A stretch of 64,000 bases of DNA from Acanthopleura granulata (Eukaryota > Mollusca > Polyplacophora > Chitonida > Chitonidae), in contig JABBOT010000027.1 in NCBI GenBank assembly GCA_016165875.1, positions 248,001 to 312,000 on the forward strand, in the 5' to 3' direction. Positions 13,340 to 26,100 of this stretch are shown one piece after another. The stretch's first letter is position 1. Every line of letters starts with the position of its first letter. The position numbers were made by a program, and so were the translations under genes. The notes under the pieces are model-generated. The model was not told the origin of the DNA. It saw only the letters and a list, made by a program, of their open reading frames with translations, and ran no database searches.

Positions 13340-14387
13340 ACTGTCAAATATCCTGGTGAGACACCATCCCTGATCCAGCATGATATTAAAGATCTCTCCA
13401 CTGATTATGGCAATAAGGGTTTTACATATTACGTTGAACAATTTCCGGTTTTAAAAGAAATTCGCCCTGCCCTGCTTTGGGGTGCTCCTCATCAGGAAGG
13501 TCAGCTTCGCGTTTCTACATAGCGAAGCACTACGCGTAACGCTCGAAACAGGTTTCGGGCAATCAACCAGCCAGAGAGCATCAATTGGTTAGCCTACTAT
13601 TTTTCCTTTGCAAAAAGGAATAAATGCTAACACACCTCAGATTGTCACCTCAAACATGAGCGTGGACTCTGTGGAAATCGGTCACATGGAAAGTTGCGCA
13701 GCCTCCAAAGCACCAAACGCAAAGGTAACCACGGTGCCTCTCCCAACTCCAAAAAGGGCCAATACATTGTAATTTCGGCACGTGAAGGGTATCCTCATTT
13801 AGCATATTTAATGCAAGGGTTTTCTAACGGCTTTCGCTTGTGTACATCTATGCCTGTGGGTCATCAGGCACCCATAAATCACAGCTCTGCTTTGGACCAT
13901 GTGGACGTTGTTGCCACGTAGCGTGCAAAGGAAATTTCTGGTAGTTATACCACACCCGCGTGTTCACAATTAATATGTTCTCCTTTAGATGTTGTGCGCA
14001 AGAAAGAGCCCGGATCATTCAGGCTTATACACGACTTGTGGTATTGCAAAGGAAGTTTCATTCATTCCTCTCTCTGTACGGAAGATTCGTCATTTGTGTA
14101 ACCTTGACTCAGTTCATGGGGCGTGGATTCCCCATCCCTATAAGGCAGTCATTTCCATACACCCAAAAGATTATCACCTATTAGATCTTCACCTGGAAAG
14201 GCTATATTATTTTTGCCACGTGCCCCCTACGGGTTGTTCATCTTCCTGTAAAATATTTGAATTACTCAGTAAAGGCTTATCATGGACCATGTTAAACCGT
14301 TTTCACAATTCTGGTATGTCACATATTTCGGATGATTTTTATTTTGTTGGTCCACCTGAGTCGCCTGTTTATGATAAGTCTTTAATA
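13340..14387 (+). mobile_element. DIRS-type retrotransposon remnant (reverse transcriptase region)
   Basis: Two frames read as one decayed reverse transcriptase. Frame one at 13979 gives SPLDVVRKKEPGSFRLIHDL, the usual RT palm start, then a stop. Shifted by +1, 14100-14360 reads ISIHPKDYHLLDLHLERLYY, then TGCSSSCKIFELLSKGLSW, then HISDDFYFVGPPES, which is equivalent to the catalytic LDDFLFVGP block of DIRS-like RTs. A further upstream block at 13780-13910 (LAYLMQGFSNGFRLC) resembles the segment preceding RT in the same elements. Frameshifts and stops make it non-functional. Both ends run into SINE-1 copies, so no termini, methyltransferase-like or tyrosine recombinase domain is visible. A Gypsy-group RT is the alternative. 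Confidence 0.65.
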
Positions 14388-14856
14388 TTTATTTATTTAA
14401 TTGATTGGTGTTTTACGCCGTACTCAAGAATTTTTCACTTATACAACGGCGGATGGCCTGGTGGTCATACCAAAGACTTTGAAAAATTATACTTGTTGCT
14501 GCCTCTCTTGGCGCTCAACAATCACAGGCTAGAGCAAGGAAACAGGACTGGTCGGCCCAGTGTCAGTATAATGTAACGGGATGGGGTGTCATGTCTGGTG
14601 ACTTAGGTGTGATGTTCCCATGCAGTGGCGGTACCACTTTGATGGCATGCACTCGCCCTGCCACAAGAAGACAGAATATACATACATTCTACGCACTCCT
14701 CGTCGTCACATGACTGAAAAATTGTTACGTATGACGTATAACTCAAGTATACATACATACACATACGACGGCGGCCAGCATTATGGTGGGAGGAAACCGG
14801 GCAAAGCCCGGCGGGAACCCACGATCATCCGCAGGTTGCTGGCGGACCTTCCCAAG
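14388..14856 (-). mobile_element. SINE-1 copy split by a nested SINE-2
   Basis: The tail and 3' body lie at 14388-14452 (GGTGTTTTACGCCGTACTCA) and the body resumes at 14763 (ACGGCGGCCAGCATTATGG) to 14856. Between them is a plus-oriented SINE-2. The join carries a 12 bp duplication, ATACAACGGCGG at 14441-14452 and ATACGACGGCGG at 14763-14774. Confidence 0.85.
14453..14762 (+). mobile_element. SINE-2 inserted into SINE-1
   Basis: Body blocks GGTCGGCCCAGTGTCAGTAT, GGGTGTCATGTCTGGTG and CCTCGTCGTCACATGACTG, then the 3' end GTATGACGTATAACTC and an ACATACATACA tail. The tRNA head is mostly deleted: only a GGCCTGGTGG scrap remains, directly joined to TCATACCAAAGAC. Confidence 0.85.
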
Positions 14857-17800
14857 ATAAGTCTTTATGTCAATTTATTGATTTATGTGACCATGTTGGG
14901 ATTTCCTTAAAACACAGTAAAACAGGACATGTTAGGAATGCAATCAGCAGCTAAGGATTTGAATTTGATTCTGTACAGACTGAGGCTCTCCAATCTCATT
15001 AAAATCAGATCATGTGGCTGCTTCGCTAGCAACCAGAACTAAGGATCTGACTTAAATGACACTGGACGCTCGCCTTCCCCTCGACAGAGCTGAAAAGCTC
15101 AGAAATAAGCCGCTCACATTTTCAATGGCGTAAAACTGCCAATGTAGCGGAACTACAATCTCTAACTGGGCTCATAAAGGACTGCTTGCAACTAGATGGG
15201 AAATCATCCTCCGTTGTTGCAGTGATGAGGTGTAATTTTTTTTCGTGCAGAAAAAGAGAGAGAACCTACTTGAATGTAAAATACATACATTACCATGCAA
15301 CATATCTGTGAAAAATTGGAGCGGGGAGATTCATACTTTTTGTTTTATCACAAGGCAAAAGTAAGGTCAAAAGCAGATTTCGCTATTTTAGGGCGTTTGC
15401 AGAGGGAATTCCCATCATAATAAAAATATGACTGCGTGAAACAAAATCATTTGTGTCTGTTTGAAGTAAAGCTGGATAGTCCTAATATATTGCAAAATAT
15501 CATGTTGGTTCACGCCATCATATTTTTGTAAATCGAAAAAAATGAAATATTTCCTAGGAGCATTGGAACTGCATATTCACCGCAGTAGTTCATGGTTTGC
15601 AGGTCGTTGTTTCCTAATGCACAGCGTTAAGTCGCGTGGCCAACAATCCAGAAATCAGTAGTGCTCAGGAGTTCGATTCCTACGTCTACTACAAATTATT
15701 TTTTGGAACATGAGTTACGGGGAAAATGATTAAATTAGGCCAGATTCAAGTCTTATTTATTTACATTTTGCGAAACTCATAATTAGATATGTTTGCACCT
15801 TCATGCATAGTAAGTATGCATGGACAATATATGGTATATACTTCCAATGAAAAAGCAATGCAGGCAAAAATATGTAACTGGCGTCCTCGCTATCAGTCCG
15901 TTTCAAACTGCCACCCTTTAGGTGTTAGCATGTGGAATAGTTCGTATACATTAGTTACATTACATCTTACTTGAAGAGTTATTATATTGATTATTGTGTA
16001 AAAGAGACACTGTGGACGCTCACGGTTATTAACGATCATTCTTTTTTATTGCTGGCCTATTGCACGACAATAGGCCTGTTATTTAACAACTTAAACCGCA
16101 TACTTGGGAAGCCCTCCCACAATACATCTGTCACTGTGAGCAGATTGGCAATTGGCCTGATCGACAGGGGGACGATTTCACATCCAGTTGCGAGGGGTTC
16201 TTTGGCCTGCTGGATTATAATGCCATTGAGATCTTTTTAATGGAGGATGATACATTTTACAGTAGAACATTAGAAACCTTATCATCATGTTCGCTTCAGC
16301 AAGAAAGCTTGCGCTGTTATAGCAAATTGGTTTGTTTTCATTGACAATTTTAATGGAAAATCTATGCTTCTTCACCAACAATAGACTTGGTCAGAGGCTA
16401 CGAAAGTGTGGTTTGGCGCTGTTGGTAATCATGGCATGGCAGCCGCATTTGAAGAATCATAAGGTCTTTCCCTTGCGACAACCAAGTGTTTGCTGAAATC
16501 CCCAATAAGCAGAGATACCGGGATATTTTGATCAAGAAACTGGTTCGTCCCTTACAGCGTCAAACTGTTGCATCAACAATATCTTCCTTAGATCCAACAT
16601 AATTGCTGACATAATTGCTCAACATATCCCCGCGTTCCATTACACCAAATTTGTTAATACTTTGATGACAACCGCGAAACATCTATAACGGCCTCTCTGG
16701 CCGTGTTTTCCAAAATCTACCTGCCGCCGTGCATGGCACCTCTACTAACTGTATAACTTCACGAATGCACGCTCCGGTATTGCAGCCGAGCTGTGAATTT
16801 TCCCTGTGTCCTTTAAAAACCTGGTGGCATTTAGAGCGCTCCTTTACACGAAGAGGTATGCATCAACAACAGCCATGACATTTGTATCTGCTATTTAGGT
16901 TATGTTCACAACTTGGCCTCGCTACCTGATCCTTTATACAAGTCTCATTTCCGAAAAAATAACTCGCACAGGCTGATCTGACACGAATAGGGCCTACTTT
17001 GTACTGATTAATCATATAATTTTCAATTTCTTTGTCTTTGACAATAAATGAGGCCATAAATCCGATTATACAGCATTGCGGGAAACACGATTTATTCAAA
17101 TAATCTATTCCAGCTGTTTCTAATCTGGCTATTAAATGACTGTATCCAATCACTTACCCCATTTGTTGCCAATTGTTCCTGAGTATCACCATATAACACA
17201 ATGTTTATTTGGCTCCAGAGATTATCAAGTTCACTAACTATAAATTGGGCAATTTGGAAATCAAGGAATGACACTCTACTTGAATGACAAGTAAAAAAGG
17301 GACACTGGTTAAAATAATGCAATCGTTTTAATGAACTTTTCCAACACAAGAGGATAATAATGCAGTTGTATTTAGTCAAAATCATGTGCCATGCATGTTT
17401 ATGTCTTACAAAACAAAATTTGTAAGGCGTTGTCATAGTGTAGTTATTTCTTTAAAGTACACTCTGATATACAATGTAGCAACGTACAATCTCAGTCAAA
17501 ACATTTTTAGAGATTCCATCAGAACATTCATGTATGAAGACACATGATCACACCCCTAATTCCACGAATTTTAAGAAAGCATACAAATTATCCAACAATT
17601 CATCCTTTTTATCTGAAGACTCTAACAAGTCGCAATTTGGGCAAGAGGGAATACAGTTTAAATATATACAAATGACATCAAACGTACACACTATGGGGGT
17701 AAGATTCTATCACAAATATAATCTCTTACACGTCATTGTTTCGTCAAATCAATGCAAAGGATCATTCCTTGAAACACGTCCAATGGTCTGAAGGAAACAC

Positions 17801-18420
17801 CTTGTATATGGATATACTCGTACATTTCATTTCACTCACATCAGACATAAGCATATGTATTTTAACTAACGCTCACTGCTAGAAATAATATGAACAATCC
17901 ATAATTATACATTCAACCTATCAATCTGATACCAAACTTAACTTGTACCGGTATTAATATTGTAATATTGTCTTTCTTTGTCCTGAGCTGAATACTACCT
18001 TATAAACGTATCTATGGAATTTTCAATCAACATTTAACACTGTCACTTGCATAGAAAATATCGCTGACGAAACCAAAAATGGAGCACATATACCAGTAAC
18101 TCAAAAACATATACAAACATCTACATATTTCATTATTTAAAGCATGTCAAAAATATAGGGCTTTTGCTATCAATCTAGATATCATAAACATGACAGTTTC
18201 GTTTCTAAATTTTGTGGATATCACGAAACATTATTTTCACTGAGTTACTTTACTCACAGGTAACCTGTGGCGAGCACATGTAGTACACACTGTGCAATTA
18301 ATTAAAAAATTAAATTTGATTCGAAATATTATTTCTCAGGACACACTAAAAGGCATGTAAATATTTATCAGTGAATAACAAAAAATAATAATAATGGCAT
18401 AAGTAAAGGGTATATGCTAC
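14857..18420. other. Intergenic, nothing recognised
   Basis: No family-like open frame, RNA gene or SINE copy was recognised over about 3.5 kb. Short open frames such as 16863-17153 and 17092-17436 (minus) have no domain or splice context. A GAGTTCGATTCC motif at about 15670 looks like a tRNA T-arm but has no matching acceptor and D-arm. Confidence 0.45.
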
Positions 18421-18424
18421 TATT

Positions 18425-18661
18425 CAGTGGATGGTGTTTCATTATCCAGGTTGCCAGGCCGGTTCCATCCACCACAAAGCTCTCCACTAATTGGCTCTGG
18501 CAATGTGGCATCATTCAGCACTGACAAATCAAGGAGTATATCACAACAGCCATTCACAGAACAGCACTTAGCTGCTGATATCATGGTTGCTTCTTAAAAC
18601 TGGTGAGTAGGGCATATTTCTGAGATTCTGTCTGCACACAAAACCTTTTTTCCCAACCTGA
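18425..18661 (-). other. Candidate 3'-terminal exon, gene unknown (possibly MSRB1 3' UTR)
   Basis: On the minus strand a very strong acceptor (TTTATATTTTTTTCTCAG) precedes 18661. The three frames after it stop at different points, one reading WEKRFCVQTESQKYALLTSF before a TGA. A separate frame in the same stretch reads LPEPISGELCGGWNRPGNLD before TAG. I recognise neither. It lies 1.9 kb downstream of the MSRB1 stop, so an alternative end of that transcript or a separate gene is possible. Confidence 0.25.
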
Positions 18662-20516
18662 GAAAAAAATATAAAAAATCCACAATAACATAATCCATAA
18701 TAACATTTTTTGACAAAAACCAAAAAAAAAAACCCCAATAAAACAAAAATCTATCTTGAATATCAAGGCGCCATATAACAAAAGAAGGGGTTGAACAGTT
18801 TGGATTTGAGGTCCGTAAGTAAAGATATCCGTAAATACTTATGTGTACAGAATGAAAGCATGCATGGAAAATATCTACATTATGGAAGCAAAAAACAACA
18901 AGTATACATAAAAAAAGAGATCATATTAATACACCATATCACGACCTCAACATTGCATGTATACAAAGGGTGACAGAAAAAATGTTTCAGTTAAAGGAAT
19001 TTCATTTAGTACCAAAATCCTCTCTGACATGTGTTGTAATCTTATGTCTGTAGAAGTCAGATGTCAACTGTTTCTGGTATTGAATAAAAAATTTGCTCTG
19101 TAGTACTATATTAAGCCACAAAACTTTACAGCACATTGTGAAATGATGGATCAGTTCTTAAACAGTTAAACTCTTATCTGCAAACCTTCAACTTATCAAG
19201 GCACAATAAACTAAGTATTACGTTCTTTTCCCTCTGACATAAAAGCCTTTGGGGTACAAGCACAGTACATCCTTCAAGTCTCTTGTCCACCAGAACCAGT
19301 CACAATGGAACATACATTTCACACAATTTACTGCACAGTTCTACAACTGTACTTAAGTCCCTCAAAAAACAATCTAATGCTATGCATTAATGACATATTT
19401 TCCCCGAGAAAAATAATGACCAACCAAAAGAGGCATCAACAAGTTTATCAATACTTCCTCAAACAGTCTCATTACACATACAGGCATTAACTGTAAGTTT
19501 GTAAAGCTTTTACTGAAGTGCTTAGAATACAGATGACCCGACATCGTGTTTTCTTTTTCTCTAAAATGGCATATCCTATGGCCTCATAAGAATTCCATAT
19601 TAAAAGGTGATTTATACAGTTACCCAGAATGTCATCGAAAAATATATGTGCCATTTAGGTCTGTATGGACTCTTCTTCTGAAAAAATTTTGACTATATTT
19701 TTTGCGGTTGTCTCTTTTATAATTAATCCCTATCTTTTTCATCAGACAGACTTAACAAAAACAAGAATTCCCTCCTAACTGATCCCATTTTTCTGACAGG
19801 GTTAGATTACACGCAGTAAAGAATTTTTTTAAGGATGGCCTGATGATGAGTCACATACATTATATGGTATGGATTTGTTTATTTCCTTGTTGTTTAACAA
19901 CACACTCAAGAACTTCCAATTTCCTTTAGCAGCCTTTTACTGATATGTGGGACTTGCACACCATATTAGTGCAAGACTAGTGGTCTTCAAGGTGCCAGTA
20001 TGTGGAAAAAAGATCTTGTAAGGCTTAATAATGGAAATCCGAGGTTGTAATCAAACTAAAGGCTAAAGGCTAAAACAACAAATGAGTGATGTTGTTTCAT
20101 AGACAATCTCAATTTACCACAAGTAACTGAGATAACTTGCTGGTATTAAATAACATGTAAAGATTTTACTACCTGCTAGAAAAAGGTATAAGATAACAAA
20201 TGTAAGAAAATGTGCTATAAATGCTTAATATTCAATAAAAGAACAAAAAATATGCATGAATGAATACTGTAAATTCATAACACAGAACAAGAGAACTGCT
20301 AATTTCTCATTTCAAATAAATTTACGCACCTTCACATATATTGCAAGACATTTTGTTATATAATATCCAACTCAATGAATGCTACAGTACTTTTTTAATA
20401 TCAACATTTATAACAGAAATTAAGACCAGGTATCACCACAGTGGTATGTACATTGTTCACTGGAATATGTCAGAGAGCAACCATCAACACCAGCAGCTGT
20501 GAGGCATTAACTTGCA

Positions 20517-23129
20517 TTATTTTCCATTCTGTAGCTCTGCAAAGAAAAGCAAACAGTTCTTTTTAAGTAACGTTAAGTGATAACGAACTACATGTGTATG
20601 CCTTACACGAAGAAAACTCACCACCTGTATTTCTAGAATAAAACATATGGTTATGATACATTCCAAAGATTGCTCAGATTGCAATCCCACAGGAAAGAAA
20701 AGTCTTTAATAATGGTTTGTTCACACTCTCGACCAAACTCTTTGAGCAAACACCACTGAAGGGTGACTAGAACTTAATGTCACAAAATTCCATGAGTAAT
20801 TAACAAAACAAATAACATGACGTACCTGCTACAATTATAATTCTAGGGTATGCATGTTTAATACTCTCACTGTGTGGTGATGTTCATTTCATGACAACAA
20901 AATGTAACATTACACATCACAGAAGGAAATCTTCCTTCTTCAAGGCCACAATTACATTAGGGACCCAACAATATTTATCAAGGGTGGTGACGGGGAAGGG
21001 AGATAGAGACAGTGCTAATCACAATTTGTCACCAAATAACACAACTCCTCTCCTGTCAATAGTTTTGGTCAAAAAATCACGGTCATACATGCCATGACCT
21101 TCATTACAAGGGGTACAACTGAGGTACTGGACCATCATACATGCCATGACCTTCATTACCAGGGGTACAACTGAGGTACTGGACCGTCATACATGCCATG
21201 ACCTTCATTACCAGGGGTACAACTGAGGTACTGGAAAAAGTCTGTAAAACAAAGGATTTAACGCTCACCCACCCCCACCCACCCCCACTAATATTATCCA
21301 CTGGTCCTCCCTGCTTGATGAACATTGCTTGGTCCCTGAGCAACAACACTGTTACATGGAAAGTTAAATAGTTATATTTATAAATACACTGGCTAATATA
21401 ATGCTAACAACACACTATGACATAGTAGTCCAAGTCTCTATGTATGCAACATTGTTCTTCTTCGGCACATATGTGCACACATATATACTAGTTCCCAGTT
21501 TCTGAGGATGCCTAATTACATGACATACTTACTCTCAATAGGAATAAACTTCAGAGAGTGGGAGAATATTCAAAAGCGTGACTGCCCCTCTTTGGGACCA
21601 TCACCTAGAAACTCGTGCCCCAGTCCATTCCCGCACTTCCCACAGGAAACCTGGGAACAAAATACGCTCTGACTTAGGCAGTCAAGGCTGTTGTATTAAT
21701 TTATTGATTTATTTGATTGGTGTTTTTTACACTGTACTCAAGAATATTTCACTTATACGGCGGCAGCCAGCATTATGGTGGGAGGAAACAGGGCAGAGCC
21801 GAGGGGAAGCCCATGACCATCTGCTGGTTGCTGGCAGACCACCTGAAGTTGTATTGAACTGAACACATCACTGGTGTACACTGTAGTACTACAAGTAGAG
21901 ATAATAAACTGGATTGATTCATTTATGGACACCTATGATATATATATAACAGTGACCCATAGTGATGAAGGACAGTAAACAACTGTCCCTGGAAGGACAG
22001 ATAAGACTACTGCCTACCAATTAATATCACAAAGAGGAGAAAACCCAGGTACATGTAAACCATCATCTTCAAAGCAACATGGTGTTTGTGGTTGCTTAGA
22101 AGAGCTACACCTACTGAAAGTTTTTACTTACTTATCTGCATTTTACTCAATGTCATACTCCAGGCTTTTCACCTGCTGAAAGTGCTGGGTATTACTATAA
22201 TATATATTGCAATCGAAGATATGGTCACCGAGGCTTCAGTTTAATTGGAAATTGTTGAGTTTGGGTGTATATGCCAGAGCCTGTACCTTGATGGCCGTGG
22301 CTGACTGGGCCTTCTTGGACACACTGTCAGGCCTGAGGGTCTCTGTGAATGCTGGCCACGGAGACGAGTGCTCGTATTTACACTTGCTGTTAAACAGATG
22401 GTGGCCACATTCTGAGCACACATAGATTCCTGTAACAACAATGCATGTAGATGTATATATGACCATTACACACATAGATTCTGTAAGCCATCAGCATGAT
22501 ATTCACTCAGGGTTTAATTTGCTGTATGTTGTGGCAACTTATTCAGACTACTTCAGCAAGCGGAGTTTACCATCATAAGCATAAAATAAAAGTCTGTAAA
22601 AACAGGATTCACGAAAATATTCAGTTTTCCTTCAATACAGAATTTCAGTTTGCCATATAAACAATTATCGTAGGCGTGAAACACACATCCTCGTGACACT
22701 TTGTTTACAGAAATAGTCAATGAGCCGCTGAATGATCCTAACAGGAAGTATATTTAACTGTACACACGCATGAATTTAGTACCGGCGACGCACAGTTGTC
22801 TGACCACTTGAATTCAGCTGAACCATAATTTATACGTATGTTGTGATAATGAGATATCAGCAATTAGTTGTTAAATAAATATCTTAAATAATGATAACTA
22901 AATTATTTATCTCAAATAATAAAAACATAGTTCAGAGCTTAACATGAATAATTTACGTTCAAATTAAAGTGACACTAAAAAGTTAAGCTACGGCATCACA
23001 GTGATCATCCACAGATAGATGACGATGTGGAAAACAAACTACTGGCACTGATAGAATCTGATACATATACTTACCTTTATCAAAATGATCTTTGTACTTT
23101 TCACCACCAAACCAACTACAGAAAGACAT
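20517..23129 (-). CDS. MSRB1: MSRB1 (selenoprotein R), methionine-R-sulfoxide reductase B1, selenocysteine-containing
   Basis: Reduces methionine-R-sulfoxide in proteins in the cytosol and nucleus. Four coding exons, minus strand: 23129-23075, 22429-22287, 21650-21533, 20536-20517; phases 1/0/1 agree and the sum is 336 nt, giving 111 residues (human MSRB1 has 116). The start [19 protein letters not shown] matches the family. Zinc cysteines are CSEC (residues 23 and 26) and CGKC (69 and 72). The substrate region has [15 protein letters not shown], and the active site is GQSRF-Sec-IFS with TGA at 21572-21570 (Sec93). Reading TGA as Sec is supported because the frame continues with the conserved [10 protein letters not shown], a good donor follows, and the next exon ends in TAA. 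The final exon, after TTTGCTTTTCTTTGCAG, adds KLQNGK. A SECIS element was not confidently found. Confidence 0.95.
21084..21239. repeat. Minisatellite, 52 bp unit x 3
   Basis: Unit starts CATACATGCCATGACCTTCA at 21084, 21136 and 21188 and contains GGGGTACAACTGAGGTACTG. Copies differ at one or two bases. It lies in the last intron of MSRB1. Confidence 0.9.
21570..21572 (-). other. MSRB1: In-frame TGA selenocysteine codon of MSRB1
   Basis: The minus strand reads CGC TTT TGA ATA TTC. This is the position of the catalytic Sec in animal MSRB1, which is Cys in MSRB2/3. Coding similarity continues after it. Confidence 0.93.
21688..21848 (-). mobile_element. SINE-1 copy, head-truncated, in MSRB1 intron 2
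   Basis: Has TTTATTTGATTGGTGTTTTT, then TACTCAAGAATATTTCACTT, GCCAGCATTATGGTGGGAGG and GGTTGCTGGCAGACC. The tRNA head is absent. Confidence 0.85.
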
Positions 23130-26100
23130 AGTTGCTAGAGAATAGGCAGCTCAGTAACAACAGCCACGATAAGTTAGGTAAGTCTAAGTTCTGCTTCACG
23201 GCTGTCAAGTGGTCTTACTTTGTTACCCCGGCTTATACAAGAGCAAAAGAGCTCTCTCCAGGGGAAGTAACTCTCACGGAAATTGCTGACCACGTGCAGC
23301 CTGGGTTAAGTGTGTGTTAGTCGGCATTAAATAACACTATCATGTTTACTGTATGCTGAATCGTTTTTTCAGTCTGTTTCATTAATTACAACTCGTGTTT
23401 CCTCATAGGGTCGTTGTCGTGGCGAGGAAATGCAAAACAATAAATTTCACCTCTGAACCCCAGCTATGTTGTATAAATATTCATCATGTAGAAATATTTT
23501 GATATCTTTCACTGAGAAACCACACTTGTAATATTCATTGTGAATTGAAGATTGCTTGATCCCTTTCATCCAGTAATTTCCTGTAGTCCCCGATGATGTA
23601 CGTAGCAGACAAATGTGCGCCGATCTCTCTTCTCCTTTGCTTTTTATACGTAAGACTGGGCCTAATGTGTAGTATATCCCAAGAGATACGTATACCTTGA
23701 TAATAACTACAGGAAGTGGGGCGGAACGGTGCAGGTCATTCTTTGACAGAAAAAAAAAATTGTCCGACTCCAAGCACATTTGCAATAAACCATTAAACAT
23801 AAACCCATAAAACAGTACTGGTCATACAAGGTATAGCTGTATATCCGACAGTTACAAACAGCTTTTTCTTAGTAGCTAAAAAAATAGTCAAACGGAAAGG
23901 GAAAAAAAATAAAGACCGCCTCCACTACGTTTTCCACCAGTCTTTATCCTTTAATAACTATTACTCTTAATTTCCCTCATGTTCAGTATGAATCACATTA
24001 CAATAGTTACGGTACTTGAGAGCAGAAAAGGCGCTTCCCTTTCACTTGGTAAGTCACCCGAGACATGTGCCCAGTTCCGGATAGATTCTTTTTTTCAGAT
24101 TTCCGAGCTTCCATTGTTCTCTCGGACCTTGGTCTACGCCGCTTTATATCGTACACAAATTCTCTTCAGTGAACATGGCGTACGTCACTCGTGGGAAAGT
24201 TAGTAATTAACTTGCCAGAATTTCAGTGGTTCATTCTGGGAACTCCTCCGCACATATTAAAACTGACCGCCTTCGTGGAAAACGAAGAAAGTAGGCCTAT
24301 GTTATAAATCACCAATCAAGAAAACCATTCATAACATCACCTGTAAGTCCTACTTTCAGAGAGTTCTGTCGATCATGGAAGCAGAAAATAATTCAAGCTG
24401 TGGTAGCTTTCCCCATGCTGCATGGCTTATCTATAAACGCACAATGCATTTGATACATGCAGATACATGTATGTACGAAACCGCACGTTTTGTGTCGACA
24501 AAGGAAACATCCTGGAGTATCTCGCTATTAAAATATGTTTTGTGTCGAGTTCAGTTCTGTTCCTTCACTATGTCCAAATATATTTTTGGCTTCCAAGGAA
24601 TATTTAGCTTTTTTTACTCTTCAGAATGATAACACTGCACGGTTACTGGCAGTGTATGTTCTTCTCAAGTGAAAAAAAGTAATAACAATTTGCGTCTGGA
24701 GGTTTTATTTATACATCAGGACTTGACATGTGCTCACGCCAAACTCAAAGAAACTTTTCTCTATGCATACAATGCATGGCGGCGGTAAGGCTTTTGGGCG
24801 GAGTAAACCAGCCGAAGGCCAGAGGAATCAAAGCAGCCTCTTTCTGGTGGTTGTGATGTATTGATTGTTGTTTGAGGTCGCTTTCGTCATTCTTTCGGTC
24901 ATATCACAACGGTGCGTGCCTCCATATAATGCATGCCTCACTGGACGAACGCCTACTTGGCCTATTCCTCCTATACGCTGAGCGCGGAGCGAGGTATAGT
25001 GCCAAGATTCCCGATGTTAAAATCTATAAGGGATGACTCGATTCAGGATTGAACCTTGGATTTTACCCTTTACACAAGGCAGACACATGGTCTTTTCCAT
25101 GTACCTTTGGCTATACTCAAATAATGTGAGGTATAGGTTTCGTGACGGATGGACACTGGGGTCGGCTCACACTATCAAAGCACGACCTGTTGCACAAACC
25201 GCCATGGTGAATCACAATTTTAGCACAATAAACTGTTTTGAAGTTAAGACAAAATCTTATATAAATCTAAGTCATTGTATCGCTGCCAGAGGGTGGTCTT
25301 AAAGAGAAAACACCGACTGATGCCAATGCGACCAGTTCACACATGCGCTTCACTGTACTCTGGTTAAAAGCAAATTGAAGCCCATCGATATACAGTGCAC
25401 GTGTACCGATCCTGGTAAGTATTCCACTGTTTTATTGTTGGTGTATTGAAAACATCTTTTAACAGTTTTGCATTACATATACCAATATTCAAAGTCAAAA
25501 CTCAAAACGTACATAGGTAATGACACAACGTTTTGGTCATGTTCTTTCAGAGTATAATTAACGTTTACCTGTGGTTAATTCATTACAAACATTTTGTTAC
25601 CTTCACACACTATATTTCAGAATATTAGGATAGTTCTATACAATTTGTTTATAAATATAAGTTTTATCAGGACAATTTTATTAATAGATATATGTATATG
25701 ACTTGCATATATACACTGCAGATGTACATGTAGTATAGAATACAGATTTATTGAATTCATATTCCAATTCCAGCACAAAGAATGTACATGATTGTGATAC
25801 CCCTTCCCTCCGCCTCCCTTGTTTAACAAACGATTTTGCATAAGGCTTCTTGGTATGCGTGTGTAGTCGTATGTAACAACTAACCGGATCAAAAATAAAA
25901 AATATATATACAGGAGAATGTGGGTGATGCGATGTATTAGAGTTCTGTAACGTGGGGTACACAGAAAGAAATAGATCTATATGAAAAAATACACTGCGGC
26001 ATTACCTTTCAGTTTGGTTTCTTCCATTATTAATTTTCCTGAAACTTAACTAACCTTTCGAAACAGCACAAAACAAATCACACCAGTTCAGTATTTGAAT

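Noticed and set aside
15595..15695. Possible tRNA gene (GAGTTCGATTCC)
   Set aside because: No consistent acceptor, D and anticodon arms could be drawn; at best a tRNA-derived scrap.
19225..19340. Minus frame ending DLKDVLCLYPKGFYVRGKRT
   Set aside because: About 40 codons between stops with no acceptor or similarity; likely within MSRB1 3' flank or intergenic sequence.
23447..23800. 117-codon minus-strand frame
   Set aside because: No conserved motif, begins without a convincing start context, and contains an A-run; probably chance.
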